Assembly (NCBI GenBank): GCA_017391665.1
Contig: JAFOXS010000125.1
Coordinates: 1-14,188, forward strand
DNA: 14,188 nt
Reading direction: 5' to 3'
From: Alistipes sp.
GTDB lineage: Bacteria; Bacteroidota; Bacteroidia; Bacteroidales; Rikenellaceae
Both the position numbers and the translations under genes were made by a program. This document shows positions 6,412 through 13,988 of the stretch, in pieces (within the stretch, counting starts at the first letter, position 1; each line of letters opens with the position of its first letter). The notes under the pieces are model-generated. The model saw nothing but the letters and a program-made list of their open reading frames with translations. It was not told the origin of the DNA and searched no databases.

Positions 6412-6427
6412 TATAAATTTGATGATT

Positions 6428-6934
6428 ATGACAAAGCAGATATACCTTGCTGGCGGTTGCTTCTGGGGCACGCAGCACTTCCTGAAGCAGATTCGTGGCA
6501 TCCTCTCTACGGCTGCCGGCTACGCCAATGGCAATACCGAAAACCCCACATACAAGGAGGTTTATACCGATCTTACAGGCTATGCCGAGACCGTGAGCGT
6601 CGAATACGACGCGGATGTGATCTCGCTATCGAAGATTCTCGACCTCTATTTCCTCACCATCGACCCTACGGCCATCAACCATCAGGGCGAGGACTTTGGT
6701 ACGCGCTACCGCACGGGCATTTACTACACTACTGAAGAGGATCTGCCTACAATTCGTGAGGCGATGGAGCGCGAGGCGGCAAAACATGACGCGCCTTTAG
6801 CGGTAGAGGTAGAACCTCTAAAAAACTTCTATGCTGCCGAGGAATATCATCAGGATTATCTGGACAAGAACCCCACGGGCTACTGCCATATACCTCTTGC
6901 ACTGATGGAGGAGGCTCGCAAGGCTAACGAGTAA
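6428..6934 (+). CDS. msrA: peptide methionine (S)-S-oxide reductase MsrA
   Basis: A 168-residue enzyme that reduces the S-epimer of methionine sulfoxide in proteins and free methionine, using thioredoxin. The catalytic motif GGCFWG at 9-14 (Cys11) is near the N-terminus as usual. GYANG at 31-35, DFGTRYRTGIYY at 89-100 and HQDYLDKNPTGYCHI at 141-155 are family hallmarks, and Cys153 is the likely resolving cysteine. No MsrB domain is fused. There is no signal peptide, so the protein is cytoplasmic. The ATG at 6428 is chosen because TKQIYLAGGCFWG begins directly on the core fold; an ATG two codons upstream (6422) is also possible. Followed after 23 bp by glnA with no promoter in between, so the two are probably co-transcribed. 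Confidence 0.95.
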   Translation: MTKQIYLAGGCFWGTQHFLKQIRGILSTAAGYANGNTENPTYKEVYTDLTGYAETVSVEYDADVISLSKILDLYFLTIDPTAINHQGEDFGTRYRTGIYYTTEEDLPTIREAMEREAAKHDAPLAVEVEPLKNFYAAEEYHQDYLDKNPTGYCHIPLALMEEARKANE

Positions 6935-6957
6935 AACTATTAAAACAACCATACATT

Positions 6958-8460
6958 ATGAGCAAAGAACTGGAATTAAACCCCAACAAACTGGTTGCCT
7001 ACCTTGGCAAGCCGACAAGTGAATTCACAAAGGCCGATATCGTGCGCTACATCACCGAGAACGGTATCCGCATGGTCAATTTCATGTATCCTGCGGGCGA
7101 TGGCCGCTTGAAGACGCTGAATTTTGTAATCAACAACGCAGCATACCTTGACGCTATCCTCACGTGCGGTGAGCGTGTCGATGGTTCGAGCCTCTTCCCC
7201 TTCATCGAGGCTGGCAGCAGCGACCTCTACGTCCTGCCCCGCTTCTCGACTGCTTTCCTTGATCCCTTTGCTGAGATTCCTACACTGGCAATGCTCTGCT
7301 CTTATTTTAACAAGGATGGCTTCCCGCTGGAGAGTTCACCCGAGAATACACTTCGCAAGGCATGCAAGGCCTTTAACGAGGTCACAGGCATGGAGTTCGA
7401 GGCTATGGGCGAGCTAGAGTATTATGTTATGGCTCCCGATGCAGGCTTCTTCCCCGCCACCGACCAGAAGGGTTATCACGAGTCAGCACCCTACGCCAAG
7501 TTCAACGAGTTCCGCACGCAGTGCATGGCTTACATCGCACAGGCAGGTGGTCAGATCAAGTATGGTCACTCGGAGGTGGGTAACTTCACGCTCGATGGCG
7601 TGACGTACGAGCAGAACGAGATTGAGTTCCTGCCCGTGAAGGCCACCGATGCGGCCGATCAGCTGATGATTGCCAAGTGGATTATCCGCAACCTGGCATA
7701 CGAATACAACTACGACATAACCTTCGCACCGAAGATTACTGCCGGCAAGGCGGGTTCGGGTCTGCACGTACATATGCGCATCACGAAGGATGGCAAGAAC
7801 CAGATGCTCGACGGTGGCGTACTCTCGGCTACGGCTCGCAAGGCTATCGCCGGCATGATGGAGCTGGCACCCTCGATTACTGCCTTTGGCAACACCAACC
7901 CCACATCATATTTCCGTCTTGTGCCACATCAGGAGGCTCCGACAAACATCTGCTGGGGCGATCGCAACCGCTCGGTATTGGTGCGTGTACCGCTGGGCTG
8001 GGCTGCCAAGAGCGACATGTGTCAGATTGCCAATCCTTTGGAGCCTGCCAGCAACTATGACACTACGCAGAAGCAGACTGTGGAGATGCGCTCACCCGAT
8101 GGCTCGGCCGACATATATCAGCTCATAGCAGGTCTTGCCGTAGCGTGCCGCCACGGCTTCGAGATGGAGAATGCGCTGGAGGTTGCCGAGCGCACCTACG
8201 TAAATGTAAATATCCACCAGAAGGAGAACGAGCATAAGTTGAAGGATCTGGCTCAGTTGCCCGACAGTTGTGCCGCCTCGGCCGACTGCCTGGAGCGTCA
8301 GCGCGAGGTGTTCGAGCAGCACAATGTCTTCAGCGCGGCAATGATCGACGGCATCATCAAGCGTCTGCGCTCGTATGGTGACAGCACCCTGCGCGAGGAG
8401 ATTGGCGATGATCAGGAGGCAATGCTCGCACTCGTGCAGCGCTACTTCCACTGCGGATAA
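6958..8460 (+). CDS. glnA: glutamine synthetase (GlnA type)
   Basis: A 500-residue cytoplasmic glutamine synthetase that makes glutamine from glutamate, ammonia and ATP. Residues about 20-110 form the beta-grasp domain. The catalytic domain shows the metal-binding EFEAMGELEYY block (Glu152, Glu154), NEIEFLP at 220-226, GKAGSGLHVHM at 263-273 (His270 at the metal/ATP site), NPTSYFRLVP at 314-323, NRSVLVRVP at 337-345 and EMRSPDGSADIY at 376-387. The adenylylation motif NLYxLP is absent, so control by GlnE-type adenylylation is unlikely. The C-terminal roughly 90 residues after ACRHGFEMENAL extend beyond standard type I enzymes, as in a Bacteroidota subgroup. It is far shorter than the GSIII (GlnN) enzyme also common in this phylum. 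Probably the second gene of an msrA-glnA operon. Confidence 0.93.
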   Translation: MSKELELNPNKLVAYLGKPTSEFTKADIVRYITENGIRMVNFMYPAGDGRLKTLNFVINNAAYLDAILTCGERVDGSSLFPFIEAGSSDLYVLPRFSTAFLDPFAEIPTLAMLCSYFNKDGFPLESSPENTLRKACKAFNEVTGMEFEAMGELEYYVMAPDAGFFPATDQKGYHESAPYAKFNEFRTQCMAYIAQAGGQIKYGHSEVGNFTLDGVTYEQNEIEFLPVKATDAADQLMIAKWIIRNLAYEYNYDITFAPKITAGKAGSGLHVHMRITKDGKNQMLDGGVLSATARKAIAGMMELAPSITAFGNTNPTSYFRLVPHQEAPTNICWGDRNRSVLVRVPLGWAAKSDMCQIANPLEPASNYDTTQKQTVEMRSPDGSADIYQLIAGLAVACRHGFEMENALEVAERTYVNVNIHQKENEHKLKDLAQLPDSCAASADCLERQREVFEQHNVFSAAMIDGIIKRLRSYGDSTLREEIGDDQEAMLALVQRYFHCG

Positions 8461-8478
8461 CAATCCCTACCATACAAC

Positions 8479-8510
8479 AAAATAGGCTGCTCCATGGAGC
8501 AGCCTATTTT
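8479..8510. terminator. bidirectional terminator, 32-bp perfect palindrome
   Basis: AAAATAGGCTGCTCCA at 8479-8494 is followed by its exact reverse complement at 8495-8510. It ends glnA on the plus strand and is also the first strong hairpin met by the minus-strand peptidase transcript, so that transcript would carry the palindromic element at 8530-8650 in its 3' untranslated region. Confidence 0.9.
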
Positions 8511-8529
8511 CATTAGAATCTATATGTCT

Positions 8530-8650
8530 GAAATTGTATAATATGAGGGTTTTCAAGGCTTGCGAAGTCCGAGAAACCGCAGTTTACTTAGACGTAAATG
8601 AGGATTTCGAGGGCGAGCGTAACGCAGAAAACACCATATTAGACAATTTC
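8530..8650. repeat. 121-bp palindromic intergenic element with inverted termini (MITE/REP-like)
   Basis: The left end (8530-8554, GAAATTGTATAATATG then AGGGTTTTC) and the reverse complement of the right end (8627-8650, GAAATTGTCTAATATG then GTGTTTTC) agree except for two substitutions and one indel. The similarity of the two arms returns at the centre, where TTTAC at 8583-8587 faces GTAAA at 8594-8598, and in between GAAACC faces GGATTTC. The element is thus an imperfect palindrome centred near 8590 and could fold as one long hairpin. Its right end abuts the stop codon of the S41 peptidase gene. One plus-strand frame stays open through it, but the palindromic layout favours a non-autonomous mobile or structural element. 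I saw no clear target-site duplication and no second copy in this window. Confidence 0.7.
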
Positions 8651-11600
8651 TACCAGCCCAGATCCTTCATAGTACGCGGTGCCGGAGTCTTGGGCAGAGG
8701 CTTGCGGTTCTTGATCTGCTCAAGAGCAACCTCGATAGCCTTATTGAGCTGCTCATCCTCGCCAGCGAACTCCTTGACAGGATTGTTGTCGATCAAAATA
8801 TCGGGATCTACACCGTGGTTCTCCACAATCCACTCGCCAGTCTTGGCATCGTAGTTTGTAAAGAAGGGCACACGAACATCTGTACCATCGATATAAGGCA
8901 GCGAGCCGCTGATACCTACGATACCACCCCATGTGCGAGTACCAATAACCGTACCCAGGTCGTTAGCCTTGAAGCTCCAGGGGAACAGGTCGCCATCCGA
9001 TGCCGAATACTTGTCAACCAAAAGCACCTTCGGACCGTGGTGTGTAGCGTCGGGAATTGTTCCGTTGCTCTCACGACCACGATACATAGTCATACGATAA
9101 GCCTGACGCAACAGACGCTCGATAATCATCGGCGATACGTTACCGCCACCGTTAGCACGGTCATCGATAATCAACGCCTCCTTATCCAGCTGAGGATAGA
9201 AGTAACGAGCAAACTCATTGAGACCCTCGGCGCTCATATCGGGGATGTAGATATAACCCACCTTGCCGTTGGTAGCCTCCGACACCTTGCGGATATTCTC
9301 CTGTACCCAGTTGTAGTGGTAGAGAGGATACTCATTAGCGATGGGACTTACAACAACCTTGCGTGCACCAGCAGCCGACGCGGTGCTGTTTACGCTGAGC
9401 TCGGTCAAGACATTAGCCTTGCCAACAAGCAACTTATAGATATTCTTTACGCTCGATGTAGGCACACCGTCAATAGCTACGATATAGTCACCCTCCTTAA
9501 CGCCTACGCCGGGCTCTGCCAACGGCGAGCGCAGTGTCTGGCTATATACGCCACCAGGCAGAATCTTCTCGATGCGGAAGAAACCACTCTTATCGCGCTT
9601 AAGCTCGGCACCCAGCAAGCCCATAGGAATACGCTCCAGGGCGGGAACCTCACCGGGATTTACGTATGCGTGTCCGCAACCTACCTCCGAGATCATCTCG
9701 CCGATGATGTAGTTCAAATCAAGACGAGTCTTGGCATAGGGAACAAGTACCTCATACTTCTTCTTAATGGCCTTCCAGTCGATACCGTGCATATTCTCCA
9801 GGTAGAAACCATCACGGAAAGCACGCCATACCTCATCATAGATCTGTGCCCACTCCTCCATATAATCGACGTGAGCAACCATATCCTTCGTGCTGATGGC
9901 ATCCTTCAAATTAGCCTTGGCTGTGGGGAAGTCGGCAACGAACATCTGACGACCTCTTGTGAAGAGAGCCTTCTTGCTGCCAGGAGTTACCGTGAACGAT
10001 GCATCGGCAACTGTCTCCTCCTTCTGTGTCTTCAGATCGAAGGCCTTCGTACCACCTACAGCAGCGTAATATACCTTCTTGCCATCAGAGTAAAAGTTAC
10101 GGTATGAACCAGCCGGCAACGGCAACTTGACAATACGTCCGGGCAAGTTCTCGGGATCAATCTTTACAACAACCTCGCCCTCTGACTTCTTGGCTGCATC
10201 CACAGCGCCATCGGTCGGGAGCAGCGGTGAGGGGGTATCCTCCGCGAGCATAGCCATATACACACCATTCATGCGGGTATATACGTGGTTCCACTCGGTC
10301 TGGCTGTATGTAGAGTTGAAGTCGCGAGCCGACGTGAAGATAAGATACTTACCATCGGTGCTGAATACGGGTGACGATGAGTTGTACCAACGCTCCGTCA
10401 CGGGGTACTCCTTCTTCGATGCGATGTTGTAGACATACACCACACCCATCTCGTTCTCGGCACTCTTCGTATATGTAATCCACTTGCTGTCGGGCGAGAA
10501 GGCCACGCCTCCGGGCTCGCCATTGGGATTCTGCATCAGGGTCTGCTTGCTCTTCGATGCCACATCGACAGCCACCAGGCGGTTCTTGCGGTCGGTGTAG
10601 AGCAGCGTCTTGCTGTCGGGGCTCCAGATCACCTGGCGGATGTATGTGTCGCTACCCTTGGTGAGCTGTACGGGATCACCCTCCTCACCCTGCAACCATA
10701 CCTCAGTCTCGCCTGTGCGGTCGCTGATATAGGCGATCCACTTGCCATCGGGACTCCACTTGGCGCCACGCTCATTGGCACCCGATGTGCGGGTGATATT
10801 GCGTGTTACGCCCTTCTCCACGGGTACGTTGAATACCTCGCCACGAGCCGTAACGGCTACGCGCTTGCCATCGGGCGAAAGCGATGCGGCTGTCATCTTA
10901 TCAGCCACGTTCTTCATATCGACGCGAGCGTAGAGGTTCTCGCCATTGAGCGTCACGGAGATCTTCTCGGCCTTGCGGGTCTTGGGGTCGAACTTGAAGA
11001 TATAGCCACCCTGCTCATAGACGATGATATTACCGTCGGTCGAGGGGAACTTGATGTCGTAATCCGAGTAGTTGGTTACCTTCTCTGTCTTCTTCGTTGC
11101 GGTGTTGTACACGAAGAGATTCATCGTGCGGTCGCGGTCGCTGATAAAGAAGATCTCCTCACCGATCCACATGGGGAAAATATCCTGCGATACGTTGTTG
11201 GTGATGTTTTCGATCTTCTGCGATGCAGGGTCATACACCCACACATCGTCGGCCATACCACCCTTGTAGTACTTCCACGTACGGAACTCGCGCATCACAC
11301 GGTTGTAGGCCAGTTTCTTGCCATCGGGCGAGTAAGAGCAGAAACCACCCTCGGGCAGGGGCAGCTGCTCGGGCATATCGCCCTCCTTTGATACCGACCA
11401 CAACTTACCGCTGAAGCCGTCGCTGATACGGTTGCGGTAGAGGATATTCTTACCGTCGCGAGTCCATGTCATCACAATGTTGTTGGGACCCATACGGTCG
11501 CCGATATCGTCGCGCTCGTTGGTTGCCGTGTATGTCAAACGCTGAGGCTCACCACCTGCCTTGGGCATAAGATATACCTCGGTATTGCCGTCATACTGAG

Positions 11601-11835
11601 CCGTAAAGGCGATTGACTCTCCGTCGGGCGAAAAGCGTGCGAACATCTCCGTTCCCACGTGTGATGTAAGGCGCTGAGCCTGACCGCCGGCAATGGGCAC
11701 ACGATACAGGTCACCAGCATAGGTGAAGACCACATCGCGACCATTCGTAGCCGGGAAACGCAGCAGACGAGCCTCCTCGGCCTCGGCCGCCACGGCACCA
11801 CCAGCAAAGAGCAGTGCTAAAAATAGTTTCTTCAT
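8650..11835 (-). CDS. secreted tricorn-like S41 peptidase with beta-propeller, PDZ and S41 core
   Basis: A 1061-residue protein close to the usual tricorn length. A signal peptide (MKKLFLALLFAGGAVAAEAE) indicates export. Residues about 22-640 contain repeated WSPDGK/FSPDGK strands typical of PD40 propeller blades, expected to form two propellers that gate substrate entry. A helical tricorn C1 region follows to about 720. The PDZ domain spans about 742-820 (GAELKRDKSG to IVAIDGVP). The S41 core is about 855-1045. Catalytic residues by comparison with tricorn are His722 in GCGHAYV, Ser946-Asp947 in SASDGD, and Glu1005 in VENHGVDPD. The Ser that precedes the catalytic His in archaeal tricorn is Gly721 here. 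The gene starts 19 bp after the esterase gene, so it is probably co-transcribed. Likely degrades peptides in the periplasm. Confidence 0.92.
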   Translation of the reverse strand: MKKLFLALLFAGGAVAAEAEEARLLRFPATNGRDVVFTYAGDLYRVPIAGGQAQRLTSHVGTEMFARFSPDGESIAFTAQYDGNTEVYLMPKAGGEPQRLTYTATNERDDIGDRMGPNNIVMTWTRDGKNILYRNRISDGFSGKLWSVSKEGDMPEQLPLPEGGFCSYSPDGKKLAYNRVMREFRTWKYYKGGMADDVWVYDPASQKIENITNNVSQDIFPMWIGEEIFFISDRDRTMNLFVYNTATKKTEKVTNYSDYDIKFPSTDGNIIVYEQGGYIFKFDPKTRKAEKISVTLNGENLYARVDMKNVADKMTAASLSPDGKRVAVTARGEVFNVPVEKGVTRNITRTSGANERGAKWSPDGKWIAYISDRTGETEVWLQGEEGDPVQLTKGSDTYIRQVIWSPDSKTLLYTDRKNRLVAVDVASKSKQTLMQNPNGEPGGVAFSPDSKWITYTKSAENEMGVVYVYNIASKKEYPVTERWYNSSSPVFSTDGKYLIFTSARDFNSTYSQTEWNHVYTRMNGVYMAMLAEDTPSPLLPTDGAVDAAKKSEGEVVVKIDPENLPGRIVKLPLPAGSYRNFYSDGKKVYYAAVGGTKAFDLKTQKEETVADASFTVTPGSKKALFTRGRQMFVADFPTAKANLKDAISTKDMVAHVDYMEEWAQIYDEVWRAFRDGFYLENMHGIDWKAIKKKYEVLVPYAKTRLDLNYIIGEMISEVGCGHAYVNPGEVPALERIPMGLLGAELKRDKSGFFRIEKILPGGVYSQTLRSPLAEPGVGVKEGDYIVAIDGVPTSSVKNIYKLLVGKANVLTELSVNSTASAAGARKVVVSPIANEYPLYHYNWVQENIRKVSEATNGKVGYIYIPDMSAEGLNEFARYFYPQLDKEALIIDDRANGGGNVSPMIIERLLRQAYRMTMYRGRESNGTIPDATHHGPKVLLVDKYSASDGDLFPWSFKANDLGTVIGTRTWGGIVGISGSLPYIDGTDVRVPFFTNYDAKTGEWIVENHGVDPDILIDNNPVKEFAGEDEQLNKAIEVALEQIKNRKPLPKTPAPRTMKDLGW

Positions 11836-11854
11836 AATCTATAGTTTTTGGTTA

Positions 11855-13042
11855 TTACTTCCACAAATTGGGCAAGAACTGGAAATAGAGCAGGTGACGC
11901 CACGTCATAAAGTCGTGGGCACTGAAGCCACCAATGTAGTAGTCGTGCTTAACGCCCAACTCCTCCAACTGCTTGTGCAACAGAGTGTGACGAGCCGTAT
12001 CGTTGGTCTCGTAAACACCAGCACCGATGAAGATATAGTCAAAATTAGCATCCTTCAAAGCCTTGGCATCGCGACCCATGGCCACTGCATCCTCGCCAAA
12101 TGCCTTCTCGTCGGCAGCACCCAACGCAGCACTCAGGATACCGAGTGAGCAGAAGAGGTCGGGGTTGCGGAAGCCGATATACTGTGTGTGACGGCCACCC
12201 ATCGAAAGACCCGACAGGGCACGACCCTCGCGCGAAGCGATGGTGCTGTAGTGTGAATCAACCCAGGGAATGATGCACTCCTTATACTCGCGCTCCATCA
12301 TCTTGAACGACAAGGCGCTATGGTTGGGTGATGAGCGGTGAACGATCTGGTTGTTTACCATAGCCACAATCGTAGGCTCGATCTTACCCTCGGCAATGAG
12401 GTTATCCATGATCCAGTTCACCTGGCCATACTTGTACCATGAGTCGGCAGCCTCGCCAGAGCCACCCATGAGGTAGAGCACGGGATACTTTTTCGCGGGG
12501 TCATACTGGGGAGGAGTATATACCAGGATGGTACGCAGACCGCCCGTAACGGTTGAGTTGTAGTAACTTGTTGTCACCGAGCCGTGAGCGATATTGGGAT
12601 TGGGGTCGTAGTATGCGGGGCCGTCGCCATGCACGTAGAGCATGCTCGATGCAGGCATGGTACCATGGTTGTGCAGTGTGTTGGCGGGATCCACAATGCC
12701 CAGACCATCCACGCTGAAGGTGTAGGTGTATACATCGGGAGTGAACGGACCGGCCGTTACCGACCATACGCCCTTATCGTCCTTGGTCATCTCGGCACTC
12801 TTGGCCTCCATGCCGCCTGTAAACATCGTACCGCGCACGATAACCTGCTTCGCATTGGGAGCATAGAGGCGGAATGTTACGGTGTGGTTGTCGTGCACCT
12901 CGGGCGAGATCACACGGGCACCCATAGGAGCCAGACCTTCGGTATTTGCTTGCGGATTGTAAGTCTCGTTTACCCACGACTGCTGGGCCGATGCGGTAGC
13001 GGCCATGGCCACCATTGCGCAAAGGAGGAAAAATCGTTTCAT
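11855..13042 (-). CDS. secreted CE1-like esterase with N-terminal CBM48/E-set domain
   Basis: A 395-residue protein with a signal peptide (MKRFFLLCAMVAMAATASAQ). Residues about 35-135 form an E-set/CBM48-like sandwich (HTVTFRLYAPNAKQVIVRG, then GVWSVTAGPFTPDVYTYTF). Residues about 160-393 form an esterase-D/feruloyl-esterase-like alpha/beta hydrolase: YPVLYLMGGSGE at 196-207 for the oxyanion region, GLSMGG at 278-283 with nucleophile Ser280, acid in GAGVYETND (Glu345 or Asp348), and His376 in FSAHDF. This arrangement is common in Bacteroidota esterases acting on acylated xylan side chains. No glycoside hydrolase or SusC/D gene is near, so a polysaccharide role is not supported by context and another ester or acyl substrate is possible. 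It is the first gene of the operon with the S41 peptidase. Confidence 0.88.
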   Translation of the reverse strand: MKRFFLLCAMVAMAATASAQQSWVNETYNPQANTEGLAPMGARVISPEVHDNHTVTFRLYAPNAKQVIVRGTMFTGGMEAKSAEMTKDDKGVWSVTAGPFTPDVYTYTFSVDGLGIVDPANTLHNHGTMPASSMLYVHGDGPAYYDPNPNIAHGSVTTSYYNSTVTGGLRTILVYTPPQYDPAKKYPVLYLMGGSGEAADSWYKYGQVNWIMDNLIAEGKIEPTIVAMVNNQIVHRSSPNHSALSFKMMEREYKECIIPWVDSHYSTIASREGRALSGLSMGGRHTQYIGFRNPDLFCSLGILSAALGAADEKAFGEDAVAMGRDAKALKDANFDYIFIGAGVYETNDTARHTLLHKQLEELGVKHDYYIGGFSAHDFMTWRHLLYFQFLPNLWK

Positions 13043-13103
13043 AGTGTATATTTTTTTAGGTTAATAAGTCTTCTTACCGAAAAGACGCTATCGGCATCAA
13101 ACA

Positions 13104-13111
13104 CAAAGGTA
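13104..13111 (-). promoter_or_regulatory. -7 promoter element for esterase-S41 operon (TACCTTTG on minus strand)
   Basis: CAAAGGTA on the plus strand is an exact TAnnTTTG match on the minus strand. The expected start is near 13097, leaving a leader of about 55 nt. The -33 element is weak. Confidence 0.6.
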
Positions 13112-13205
13112 TGAAAAAAATCAACTTACCACGGTATATGCAGACTATTTTTTGCATATGCTGCTATAAATATTGATATGCTTTCACTTTTGAAGTATAA
13201 ATTCG

Positions 13206-13213
13206 TATATTTG
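13206..13213 (+). promoter_or_regulatory. -7 promoter element for omega-amidase-iorA (TATATTTG)
   Basis: Exact TAnnTTTG match. The transcript should start near 13220, about 15 nt before the ATG at 13235. TTTTG at 13188-13192 is too close to be an ideal -33 element. Confidence 0.65.
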
Positions 13214-13234
13214 CACGGATATACCGTATATAAA

Positions 13235-13981
13235 ATGAAAGTTACCATACTGCAACACGATATAGCATGGGCCAACCCGGCACTTAACATCCAAAAGCTC
13301 GATGCGGCCATCGACCGCAATTCGGGTTCAGACCTGTATGTTCTGCCAGAGATGTTCTCGACAGGATTCTGCACCAAGCCCGAGGGCATAGCCGAGCGTG
13401 ACGGCGTCACTCTCGCCTGGATGAAGCACAAGGCCAAGGCCACAAATGCCGCCATAGCGGGCAGCGTTGCCACCGAGGAGGATGGCCGCTACTACAACCG
13501 TTTTTACTTTGTAAAACCCGACGGCGAGGTGACACACTACGACAAGCATCACCTGTTCACCTACGGCGGCGAGCACCATCACTTCACCGCCGGCGATGAG
13601 CGATGCGTGGTGGAGTTTCGTGGTGTGAGAATCATGTTGCAGATATGCTACGACCTGCGTTTCCCCGTGTGGGTGAGAAACAGGGGTGATTACGATATGA
13701 TACTCTACGTTGCCAGCTGGCCCACGCCGCGCCGTGCCGCATGGAGCGCACTGCTGGTGGCTCGCGCCATTGAGAACCAGTGCTACGTGGCGGGAGTAAA
13801 TCGTGTAGGATGCGACCCGACGTGCGAGTACAACGGCGGCAGCATCATCATCGACCCCTACGGCAGAGTAGCAGCCTCGTGCGCCGACAACGAGCAGATG
13901 GAGGCCACGGCCACAATTGACATGGAGGCTTTGGAGGCATTCAGAGAAAAATTTCCCGTACTGCGGGATGCAGATATTTAG
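13235..13981 (+). CDS. nitrilase-superfamily omega-amidase (YafV/Nit2-like)
   Basis: A 248-residue cytoplasmic amidohydrolase. The nitrilase triad is visible: Glu39 in YVLPEMFSTGF, Lys104 in HYDKHHLFTY, and Cys138 in LQICYDLRFP. The PEMFSTGF, KHHLF and CYDLRFPVW segments are characteristic of the YafV/Nit2 branch, which hydrolyses 2-oxoglutaramate (from glutamine transamination) and 2-oxosuccinamate to 2-oxo acids and ammonia. The ATG at 13235 is preferred over the in-frame ATG at 13178, because the latter lies upstream of the promoter and the fold starts with MKVTILQHDI. The start of iorA follows after 7 bp, so the two form an operon. Substrate assignment is by family. Confidence 0.88.
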   Translation: MKVTILQHDIAWANPALNIQKLDAAIDRNSGSDLYVLPEMFSTGFCTKPEGIAERDGVTLAWMKHKAKATNAAIAGSVATEEDGRYYNRFYFVKPDGEVTHYDKHHLFTYGGEHHHFTAGDERCVVEFRGVRIMLQICYDLRFPVWVRNRGDYDMILYVASWPTPRRAAWSALLVARAIENQCYVAGVNRVGCDPTCEYNGGSIIIDPYGRVAASCADNEQMEATATIDMEALEAFREKFPVLRDADI

Positions 13982-13988
13982 TTAGGTT

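Larger units (their letters stand above)
6165..6427. promoter_or_regulatory. divergent promoter region between the C1 peptidase operon and msrA-glnA
   Basis: No gene is evident. On the minus strand CAAAGATA at 6251-6258 reads TATCTTTG, a -7 element that would give a leader of about 80 nt for the peptidase operon. On the plus strand TATATTTG at 6404-6411 is the -7 element for msrA. Between them lies an inverted repeat, TTCTGCATA at 6296-6304 with its exact complement at 6315-6323, separated by 10 bp, which could be an operator. Confidence 0.6.
13043..13234. promoter_or_regulatory. divergent promoter region between esterase operon and omega-amidase
   Basis: No gene is evident. The region carries one -7 element in each direction, at 13104-13111 (minus) and 13206-13213 (plus). 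ACGGTATAT at 13131-13139 and its exact complement ATATACCGT at 13219-13227 are placed near the -33 position of the minus promoter and near the start of the plus transcript, respectively. A shared operator is possible but unproven. Confidence 0.5.

Noticed and set aside
8543..8854. Plus-strand small open frame through the palindromic element
   Set aside because: It depends on the palindrome for its first half and on antisense of the peptidase gene for its second half, with no independent sign of coding. It is kept only as a caveat to the repeat call.
8815..10107. 430-codon plus-strand open frame
   Set aside because: It is entirely antisense to the S41 peptidase gene, whose domains and catalytic residues are clear. 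It reads as a composition-driven shadow with no recognisable motif.
13178..13234. 19-residue N-terminal extension of the omega-amidase
   Set aside because: It starts upstream of the TATATTTG promoter element, and the nitrilase fold starts at MKVTILQ.
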